Assembly (NCBI GenBank): GCA_030628225.1
Contig: DAOVRJ010000012.1
Coordinates: forward strand, 1 to 18,396
Origin: Candidatus Zixiibacteriota bacterium
GTDB lineage: Bacteria > SM23-81
Length of the DNA: 18,396 nt
Direction: 5' to 3'
The position numbers were made by a program, and so were the translations under genes. The notes below the pieces were generated by a model, which saw nothing but the letters and a program-made list of their open reading frames with translations, did not search any database and was not told the origin of the DNA. Shown here in pieces: positions 7,589-13,335 of the stretch (the first letter of the stretch is position 1; each line of letters begins with the position of its first letter).

Positions 7589-8868
7589 ACATTGAACTTG
7601 TGATACAGCTGTTGGCGTTCGTGTTTTTCTTCGCCTTATCCGCCTTTCTGTCCCGATGTGAGGCAGCCCTTCTGGCTATATCTCGCCGCTGGCTGGAGGA
7701 GGGGCGCGAGAAACGAAAGAAAAACGGGCTTGCCCAAGTTTTGGAACGTCGGGGGGAGCTTTCGCTGGCCATTCTGTCGGCGCGCTCCTTCGCCAATGTG
7801 GGAACTATTTCCCTGGCTGCATTGCTGACGGCACGTCTTTTGGTGGGCCACGGTCTGCTGCTCTGGTTTCTGTTGGAAACATTGATCCTTGGGGTGGTGT
7901 TTCTGTTTCTGGTGGAAATATTGCCAAAACTGCTTGTCCTGAAACGGGCTTCAGAAGTGTCCATAGGGCTGGTCAGGTCGATGGAGTTGCTGGGCCTGTT
8001 TTTCTCTCCTCTGGTCAAGGTTCTTCAGAAGCTTGCCGGGGGAAAGATGGCCGAGCTGGCGGCTGAAACGACATTTTCCTTTAAAGCGGGCGATGGCCTC
8101 AAGGTGTCCATCGAGACCGGGGAGGACCCGGCGCTGCTGGAGGAGGATGAGCGGGAGATGATTCACAGCATCTTCGAGTTCGGCGAGACCAATGTGAAGG
8201 AAGTGATGATTCCGCGCATCGATATGGTCTGCGCTGACTCGAAGTTGTCGGCCCGGCAGGCGCTGGAGCTGATCGTCAAAAGCGGCCACTCCAGGATTCC
8301 AATATTCAAAGACAAGATCGATCATATCGTCGGCCTGCTCTATGCCAAGGATCTTCTCGGGCCCCTGCAGAAGGGCCGACATGATTTTCAGATTCTTGAA
8401 CTGATCAGGGAGGTCTATTTTGTGCCGGAGACCAAGATGATCAACGAGCTCCTGCGGGAATTTCGCAGCAGAAGGATACATATGGCCATCGTTGTGGACG
8501 AATATGGTGGCACCGCCGGACTTGTAACCCTGGAGGATCTTCTGGAGGAGATCGTCGGCGAGATTCAGGATGAGTATGACACTGAGGAGAAACTCATCGA
8601 GGTTGTGGACAAGCGAACGGCCGAGGTTTCCGCGAAGATAAACCTGGACGATCTTAATGAGGAGCTAGGCCTGGATTTGCCCAATGATGAGTTTGATACA
8701 TTAGGAGGTTTTATCTACGATCTGGCCGGCATTGTGCCGAAGAAAGGAGCCAGGCTAAAGTATAAAGAGCTCCAGTTTGTCATCCAGGAAGTCCGTGGCC
8801 AGCGGGTTTCCAAGGTGAAGATCGTCAAAATGAGGCGCGAGAAAGAGGGAAAAGAGAAGGGGGAATGA
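7585..8868 (+). CDS. CorC/HlyC-family membrane protein with DUF21, CBS pair and CorC_HlyC domain
   Basis: 427 residues. The ATG overlaps the ybeY stop (ATGA), with AGAGGAG upstream inside ybeY. The N-terminal part (1 to about 170) is a DUF21/CNNM membrane domain with hydrophobic helices at about 5-25, 60-90, 90-120 and 125-150. A cytoplasmic tandem CBS pair follows at about 205-325, with typical motifs (MIPRIDMVCAD, SRIPIFKDKIDHIVGLLY, VVDEYGGTAGLVTLEDLLEEIVGEI). The CorC_HlyC C-terminal domain is at about 340-420. Relatives are linked to Mg2+/Co2+ efflux or resistance. The soluble homologue YbeX sits next to ybeYZ in proteobacteria and affects ribosome metabolism, so the context fits a role beyond ion transport. 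A haemolysin role suggested by some annotations of the family is not supported. Confidence 0.9.
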   Translation: MNIELVIQLLAFVFFFALSAFLSRCEAALLAISRRWLEEGREKRKKNGLAQVLERRGELSLAILSARSFANVGTISLAALLTARLLVGHGLLLWFLLETLILGVVFLFLVEILPKLLVLKRASEVSIGLVRSMELLGLFFSPLVKVLQKLAGGKMAELAAETTFSFKAGDGLKVSIETGEDPALLEEDEREMIHSIFEFGETNVKEVMIPRIDMVCADSKLSARQALELIVKSGHSRIPIFKDKIDHIVGLLYAKDLLGPLQKGRHDFQILELIREVYFVPETKMINELLREFRSRRIHMAIVVDEYGGTAGLVTLEDLLEEIVGEIQDEYDTEEKLIEVVDKRTAEVSAKINLDDLNEELGLDLPNDEFDTLGGFIYDLAGIVPKKGARLKYKELQFVIQEVRGQRVSKVKIVKMRREKEGKEKGE

Positions 8869-8908
8869 GCTTTCAGCCGGAGACTTAAGGGCGGCAGAGA
8901 AAAAGAGC

Positions 8909-8937
8909 TTGACTTCCCCGGTCCGCTCGGCTATATT
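8909..8937 (+). promoter_or_regulatory. sigma70-like promoter for tRNA-fMet
   Basis: TTGACT (8909-8914) as -35, exactly 17 nt of GC-rich spacer, and TATATT (8932-8937) as -10. A start near 8944 would give a short leader before the tRNA at 8960. A dedicated promoter fits a highly expressed stable RNA behind an operon with moderate expression. Confidence 0.75.
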
Positions 8938-8959
8938 CAATCTGAATCTTAAAAAACGA

Positions 8960-9036
<77 letters not shown>

Positions 9037-9043
9037 AATAGAA

Positions 9044-9069
9044 GGGCTCTCTGTTGAGAGCCCTTTTTT
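9044..9069 (+). terminator. bidirectional intrinsic terminator after tRNA-fMet
   Basis: Perfect 8-bp stem GGGCTCTC (9044-9051) / GAGAGCCC (9056-9063), loop TGTT, then six T on the plus strand (9064-9069). On the minus strand the stem is followed by TTCTATTT, so it could also stop transcripts coming from the leftward-facing genes that converge here. Confidence 0.88.
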
Positions 9070-9093
9070 GCATCCATCTGCTCAAATTTGTCT

Positions 9094-9333
9094 TCACAAT
9101 GGTCTGACCGGCACGCAGATATCAACGATGTGCAAGCCTTGCGGATGTTCCTTGGGATCATTGTGGTAAAGCTCGTAGCAGGGACGGTCATCGGGTTGGT
9201 ATCCGTTTTCAGGCAGCCAACTGCCGTAGACCATGTTCCAGGCTCCCTCGTATTTATCACTGCCGGTGAGCTCAAATCTTGCTATCGCGTAATTGCCGGC
9301 TGGAATGGTCATCTTCCCGATGGTGGAATTCTA
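9094..9333 (-). pseudogene. GyrI-like/AraC-effector-binding domain, C-terminal half only
   Basis: The reading frame codes for about 72 residues from ATG 9312 (MTIPAGNYAIARFEL...) to the stop at 9094. Motifs IPAGNYAIARF, YGSWLPENGYQPDDRPCYELY.ND and HIVDICVPVRPL match the second half of GyrI-like small-molecule-binding domains (about 150 residues, two SHS2 repeats), which bind drugs or ligands alone or behind an AraC DNA-binding domain. The first half is missing: the same frame has an in-frame TAG at 9331-9333, preceded by about 24 codons with no recognisable family match. No Shine-Dalgarno precedes ATG 9312. It lies directly downstream of the HD-like gene. A shortened functional one-repeat protein is possible but less likely than a decayed remnant. 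Confidence 0.7.
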
Positions 9334-9403
9334 CCTGCTGCGAGTGTTTTCGTATTGAGCGAATTGTGGTATGTTGTTGGGCGCACTCGGTCCGTAGAGG
9401 GCT

Positions 9404-9952
9404 TCAGATTCTCAAGGTGTCCGCCTTGAATGGCTCAAAACTCAGAAAATCAGCGTGATGGATGATGATCGACTCTGTCGTCCTCTTCCCCAGATCCCCT
9501 TCCTGCGAGTGAGTCGCTATCATATGGCAAACCTCGTCCGGCACCCCGAACCTCATCGCCAGCCCGACTCCTGTGAATGGATGCCTGAGCAACTTCCCCC
9601 TGGTACCAACAACTACCTCTCCCTCTTCCCGAGCATATTCTATCAGCTTGCCAACATCTATCAGAATCGCCCCCGATATCAGGTGGTCCTTATTAATGGG
9701 TAGTTTCTCACCGAAGAACCTCTCCATCACCTTTGCAGCCTCTACCGCGATATGAACGACTGCCCTCTTATGCTCCATGAAGGTTACTTTACAGTCCTCG
9801 ATCAGAAGAGTGAAGGGGATTTCCAGCAGATCCTCCGGGCTCAAGACGCTCTGCTCCAATGCATATTCCCAAACCTGGTAGACTTTCTCCTTCAGATCGA
9901 CATCCTTGATCCATTCGATTTCCGGCCAGATTTTCTTGAGTCTGTCTCGCAT
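9404..9952 (-). CDS. small HD-like phosphohydrolase-family protein with altered HD motif
   Basis: 182 residues, ATG at 9952 preceded by GGAGGTGAG at good spacing. The fold signature of HD proteins is visible from about residue 60: H61/H67, then AILIDVGKLIEY, where most HD proteins have LLHDVGK, then RHPFTGVGLAMRFGVPDEV with H124, IATHSQEGD with H148, and IIIHHADFL with H165/H166/D168. The usual HD dyad is therefore Ile98-Asp99, so one metal ligand is replaced. Other histidines remain and may still bind metal. Substrate is unknown. I have a general memory of related small HD proteins with a non-His residue at this place, so this may be a subfamily trait rather than decay. It stands alone with its own ribosome site, about 200 nt from the epimerase upstream. 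Confidence 0.78.
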   Translation of the reverse strand: MRDRLKKIWPEIEWIKDVDLKEKVYQVWEYALEQSVLSPEDLLEIPFTLLIEDCKVTFMEHKRAVVHIAVEAAKVMERFFGEKLPINKDHLISGAILIDVGKLIEYAREEGEVVVGTRGKLLRHPFTGVGLAMRFGVPDEVCHMIATHSQEGDLGKRTTESIIIHHADFLSFEPFKADTLRI

Positions 9953-10149
9953 AGCCTCACCTCCAGTTCCGTTGGTTTTTGGCGGACAGGATTCTTGTAA
10001 GTTCGAATTAATAAGAAAGTTTCACACTGTTTTTTATTTTTTGAATAGATCACTTTACTGCCAGCTGCTCCGATTAAAATTCCTGGTGGACAAGCCATAA
10101 TGGCAATAAGAAAAAACAATGCATGTAAAAAGTCGAGCAGTTGATCCGG
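9953..10149. other. intergenic, AT-rich
   Basis: 197 bases between the HD-like gene and the epimerase stop. It becomes AT-rich towards the epimerase. I see no convincing gene, RNA or terminator. A leftward frame through 9892-10119 has no ribosome site and runs into the HD gene, so I do not call it. Confidence 0.4.
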
Positions 10150-11223
10150 TTATTTTTTAAATACGCCAATTCCCGAGTTATCATCTGATAACGTATAAAT
10201 TGGATCATTAAATTGCGGTCCCCCAGTAAACGGGTCTTTTTCTGGGTATGAATGAGGATCAAGATCTATAAAACTAAAACCGCCCAATCCTGCTGCAATA
10301 TGGACAGATGCACTCTTGGAAAGTACCGATTCAAGCATGCAACCTATCATAAGCCCGATGTTTGCACTACGGGCAATTGCTGCAATATCCAATGCTCCGA
10401 TGATACCAGATTTCATTGTTTTAATATTGATTACATCTGCACAGCCACTTCTAATTACATTAATTGCATCAGCGCTGGTGAATACTGTCTCATCGGCAGC
10501 AACAGGTATAGATGTGTTATCTTTGACAAACTTCATTCCCGGAAGATCATGCTTGACGACGGGCTGCTCGAAAAGGATGGGGCGAATATTGTTTTCTGCT
10601 AAGTTTTCCAAAAAGCGCAGAGCTTCATACGGTGCAAATCCCTGGTTCGCGTCAAGTGTGATCTGGCAATCAGGAGCACCATCTTTTATAGCCAAAATCC
10701 TATCGATATCTTCTTTTGGGTTTTTACCGACTTTTATTTTCAAGATTCTATAACCCTTTTTAGCTAATATTGTTGCGTTTTGTTTCGCCTCATCGGAAGA
10801 AACGATGTCTATAGTGTAATCTGTCTCAATTTCATTTTCCATTCCGCCGAAAAATTGATATAAAGGTATCTTCAATGTTTTAGTAAATGCATCGAGCAAG
10901 GCCATTTCAATGGCGCATAGCGCGGTTATCTGGGGCCAGAAGATATTTTTTACCTGCTTTGAGATCGATCTATAATTCGAGGCGTTTTTTCCAATTAAAA
11001 AATCTTTACAACTGTTTAAAACTGCAAGAACTGTCGCTTGATTTTCACCATTTATAGGCTCCAGCGGTGCTGCTTCGCCATATCCCTCGATGCCATTTTC
11101 TAAGATGATCGTGAGAATTACATTTTCAATGGTGTATTTTGTTCCAATGGCTATAGTAAAAGGTTCTTCTAATTCGATATTTAAGGGTTCAATGGAAACA
11201 TCTTTAATTTTAGTCGATTCCAT
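10150..11223 (-). CDS. dipeptide epimerase, enolase superfamily (L-Ala-D/L-Glu epimerase type)
   Basis: 357 residues, ATG 11223 with GGAGAG six nt upstream. Catalytic residues of the muconate-lactonizing-enzyme/dipeptide epimerase group are all visible: KIKVGK with Lys162/Lys164, metal ligands Asp191 (LDANQG), Glu219 (FEQP) and Asp244 (AADE), and Lys268 (NIKTMKSG). Near the C-terminus FIDLDPH gives the Asp320-x-Asp322 motif, which in dipeptide epimerases holds the substrate amino group; this favours a dipeptide over an N-succinyl amino acid or muconate. L-Ala-D-Glu epimerases act in recycling of peptidoglycan peptides in the cytoplasm, but other dipeptides are used by relatives. The gene overlaps the oxoamine synthase by 14 nt and shares its low GC, so the two arrived and are probably expressed together. 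No peptidase or Mur-ligase partner is nearby. Confidence 0.88.
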   Translation of the reverse strand: MESTKIKDVSIEPLNIELEEPFTIAIGTKYTIENVILTIILENGIEGYGEAAPLEPINGENQATVLAVLNSCKDFLIGKNASNYRSISKQVKNIFWPQITALCAIEMALLDAFTKTLKIPLYQFFGGMENEIETDYTIDIVSSDEAKQNATILAKKGYRILKIKVGKNPKEDIDRILAIKDGAPDCQITLDANQGFAPYEALRFLENLAENNIRPILFEQPVVKHDLPGMKFVKDNTSIPVAADETVFTSADAINVIRSGCADVINIKTMKSGIIGALDIAAIARSANIGLMIGCMLESVLSKSASVHIAAGLGGFSFIDLDPHSYPEKDPFTGGPQFNDPIYTLSDDNSGIGVFKK

Positions 11224-12316
11224 GATTATCTCTCCATTTGTTTAGTGATCTCACTAAATTATTGATTTGATCTTTTGTATGAATGGCGGACACCGTGATT
11301 CTAACAAGGTATTTATTCATTTTTACTGGATACTCAACACAAGGAGCAATGATGTAATTTTCGTATAAATATTGAGATAAACTATTTGCATTCTCTTGGG
11401 AATTGAAAAAGACAGGGATGATCGGGGTATTGTCAATAGTAGTAGCAAAACTCATGTTTCTAATTTTATTTCTGACATATTGGGCATTTTCCAAAACTTT
11501 TACACGGAGTTCGGGGTGCAGCTTCAATTGTTTTATTGATGCAATTCCTGCGGCAACGATAGGTGGGGGTAAAGCAGTTGATCCAAGATAAATAGATGAC
11601 TTTTTTTTAATTTGATTAATGATATTTGCAGAGCCTGAAATAAAACCTCCATAAGCACCTAACGATTTGCTCATCGTTTCGGTTTGAAAAATATTCGCCG
11701 AGTCATCGAGTTGAAAGTGCTGGGGAGTTCCTCTGCCATTTTCTCCAAGTATGCCTGTTGCGTGAGCATCATCTACGACTAAAATAGCATTGTATTTTTG
11801 AGCAATAAGATAAATTTTATCAAGCGGCGCTATTTCACCTGTTAATGCGAAAACGCCGTCTGTGATTATGAGTGGTTTATATTGGCGATTTGTTTTTAAT
11901 AAATCTTCAAGATGCTGCTCGTTACAGTGATCATAAAAAAATGATTTGCAGATTGTTGAAGGAATTCCATCTAAAATGCTAGGATGGGCAGAACTATCTA
12001 TGAAAATGGCAGAAAATTTATCTTGCAGTGCATGAAGAAGTATTTTATTCCCCATATATCCTGAGGCAAAAGTTACAGAATCTTCTTTATTTTTGAACTC
12101 CGATAAAAGTCTTTCCAATTCCAGATGAAGCTCACAAGTACCTGTTGTCCCTCTGGAGGCAGAGAAGCTAAGTCCATATTTTCTGATACACGAGATCACA
12201 TCCTTTTTCAAGGTTGCCTGGTTAGCAAGACCGAGATAATTGTTGCCAGCAAAGTATAGGTAACGCTTATCGTTTACTTTGATTTGGTTTCCTACGCCAC
12301 TTTTTAATATGTGCAT
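11210..12316 (-). CDS. PLP-dependent alpha-oxoamine synthase family (AONS/KBL/ALAS-like) acyltransferase
   Basis: 368 residues, slightly short of the usual 390 or so because the N-terminal arm is missing. The family joins an amino acid and an acyl-CoA with loss of CO2, or does the reverse cleavage. Visible: FAGNNYLGLA at the N-terminus, SASRGTTGT.ELH.ELE (about 52-69), SSAHPSILDG with the PLP-stacking His111, TDGVFALTGEIAPLD, VDDAHATG (Asp182, His185) and the PLP lysine in TETMSKSLGAYGGF (Lys217). STALPPPIVAA follows. Neither substrate can be read from sequence; no biotin (bioA, bioD, bioB) or threonine dehydrogenase gene is near, which argues against a simple BioF or KBL label. It is AT-rich: for example only 17 of the 60 bases 11761-11820 are G or C. 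No strong ribosome site precedes ATG 12316. It is followed with overlap by the dipeptide epimerase. Confidence 0.86.
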   Translation of the reverse strand: MHILKSGVGNQIKVNDKRYLYFAGNNYLGLANQATLKKDVISCIRKYGLSFSASRGTTGTCELHLELERLLSEFKNKEDSVTFASGYMGNKILLHALQDKFSAIFIDSSAHPSILDGIPSTICKSFFYDHCNEQHLEDLLKTNRQYKPLIITDGVFALTGEIAPLDKIYLIAQKYNAILVVDDAHATGILGENGRGTPQHFQLDDSANIFQTETMSKSLGAYGGFISGSANIINQIKKKSSIYLGSTALPPPIVAAGIASIKQLKLHPELRVKVLENAQYVRNKIRNMSFATTIDNTPIIPVFFNSQENANSLSQYLYENYIIAPCVEYPVKMNKYLVRITVSAIHTKDQINNLVRSLNKWRDNHGID

Positions 12317-12460
12317 TTTATAATCTCGAAAGGTTATTTATCCTTAAGCTAATAACTCATCAAAATTGTACTGAATATCCTGACTGCACACTCACACTGA
12401 GTCGCCAGATCGTTCATGCAACCGAGTACGCTTTGGTCAGCCGTTTTTGCCAAAACCCTG
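12317..12460. other. intergenic between the MazG-like gene and the oxoamine synthase gene
   Basis: 144 bases marking the left-to-right change from AT-rich to GC-richer sequence. A short GTTTT/AAAAC hairpin just after the MazG-like stop is too weak to call a terminator. TTGATG and TAAATA 17 nt apart upstream of the oxoamine synthase start could be a poor promoter, but match is low. Confidence 0.3.
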
Positions 12461-12799
12461 TCATAGATCTGTATATTTGGTCGCTTTCCCCTTCGCTTTA
12501 TGCACAGGATACTTCTCGGCGTTCTGAGCGAGCTTGTCCCTGGCTGCCTCTATAGGATCGAGATCCAATTTGTCGGCCAGATTCAGAAGATAAAGAAGGA
12601 CATCCCCGATCTCCTCGCGAACCTTTCTGAGGGTTTTACCGTTCAAATTTTGGCTCTGTTCCGGCGTCAGCCACTGGAAATGCTCGACCAGCTCTCCGGC
12701 TTCGACCACAAGGGCCATGGCCAGGTTCTTCGGCGTGTGATACTGGCCCCAATCGCGTTCTTTGTTGAAGGATCTGATTAGTTCGATTATTTCATCCAT
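12461..12799 (-). CDS. MazG-like nucleotide pyrophosphohydrolase (dCTPase/RS21-C6 type)
   Basis: 112 residues from ATG 12799, chosen because GGAG lies six nt upstream; the in-frame ATG at 12811 has no such site. The all-alpha NTP-PPase motif is complete: E33AGE36 ... E63EIGD66, the four acidic Mg2+ ligands in an ExxE...ExxD arrangement, with FQWLTPEQ between them as in the dCTPase-like branch. The family cleaves (d)NTPs to NMP and pyrophosphate, either cleaning the nucleotide pool of modified bases or, in relatives, acting in phage defence. The gene starts 18 nt after the stop of the HNH remnant and returns to a higher GC than the oxoamine synthase gene downstream. Confidence 0.86.
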   Translation of the reverse strand: MDEIIELIRSFNKERDWGQYHTPKNLAMALVVEAGELVEHFQWLTPEQSQNLNGKTLRKVREEIGDVLLYLLNLADKLDLDPIEAARDKLAQNAEKYPVHKAKGKATKYTDL

Positions 12800-12817
12800 T
12801 TCTATCTCCATTGTGTG

Positions 12818-13075
12818 CTATGAAGCGTAAATATGTTGGTTATGCCACTCGATATATTCAGCAGATGGTCTTTCGATTTCACTCGCCGGAAGAACCGTTA
12901 ATTTACGGCCATGCAGAGCATAGTAGTCACGTCCGTTTTCGAACTCAACCTTGATTCGTTTACTAACTTCAACGTGATGGTCGTTGGTTATATCTAATTG
13001 CCTGAATACTGCCGACCTGCACAGTCTCTTTCCGAAAACGAGAACACCACGAGGGCCCCGAGCGATCAGGCCCAA
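12818..13075 (-). pseudogene. C-terminal remnant of an HNH-type restriction endonuclease
   Basis: About 85 residues. The segment with DITNDHHVEVSKRIKVEFEN, GRDYYALHGRKL..LP and EWHNQHIY resembles the C-terminal end of putative HNH restriction endonucleases, in which this part follows the HNH nuclease core (LCP.HH.AFD-type). The core itself is absent. The frame continues open upstream to a TGA at 13130-13132 but codes for nothing recognisable, and the only plausible start is a TTG at 13075 without a ribosome site. I read it as a 5'-deleted gene left behind by rearrangement. Family recall is moderate; a protein-family search would settle it. Confidence 0.55.
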
Positions 13076-13201
13076 CTGAGTATATTGACGAACCCCAATA
13101 AAGTCAAGTGATTTCCTGCCTGTTTGTGATCAGGACAGGAAAAGCTTTCAATTCTCTCACAACAGAAAGGTAGGAGATTCCAGCGCTCCGCCACAAACAG
13201 A

Positions 13202-13234
13202 AAAAGCCTGGAAGAATCTCTCTTCCAGGCTTTT
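13202..13234 (-). terminator. bidirectional terminator ending the redox operon
   Basis: Perfect 14-bp stem AAAAGCCTGGAAGA (13202-13215) / TCTTCCAGGCTTTT (13221-13234) with a 5-nt loop. T-runs are present on both sides, so it works in both directions. For the leftward redox operon it lies about 100 nt after the GltB-like stop. It also insulates the accessory genes to the left. Confidence 0.9.
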
Positions 13235-13254
13235 AGCTTTAACCATAATACATA

Positions 13255-13326
13255 TCAGGATGCGCCAAGGCAGTCCGCTGCCTTCTCCACCTGCTCCTGG
13301 ACCATGTTGACTAAAGAGGACTTCAT
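13255..13326 (-). CDS. possible 23-residue small ORF at the end of the redox operon
   Basis: A short frame, ATG at 13326 to TGA at 13255-13257, reads MKSSLVNMVQEQVEKAADCL then GAS. It starts 9 nt after the GltB-like stop and ends about 20 nt before the terminator, so it is certainly inside the transcript. It has an amphipathic helical look and one Cys. No Shine-Dalgarno is visible, although reinitiation after the upstream stop is possible. It could equally be noncoding 3' sequence or a trace of a former C-terminal extension. Low confidence. Confidence 0.22.
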   Translation of the reverse strand: MKSSLVNMVQEQVEKAADCLGAS

Positions 13327-13335
13327 GAATCATCA

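Noticed and set aside
9892-10119. Leftward 75-codon frame with a hydrophobic start between the epimerase and the HD-like gene
   Set aside because: No ribosome site, overlaps the HD gene start in another frame, and its second half reads like out-of-frame sequence.
11210-12316. Calling the oxoamine synthase BioF or KBL outright
   Set aside because: Family residues are shared by all members; no biotin or threonine-degradation neighbours support either specific role.
13120-13200. 9-bp inverted repeat CTGTTTGTG (13120-13128) / CACAAACAG (13192-13200) that could be ends of a small MITE-like element
   Set aside because: Arms are short, there is no target-site duplication or second copy in the window, and such a match can arise by chance.
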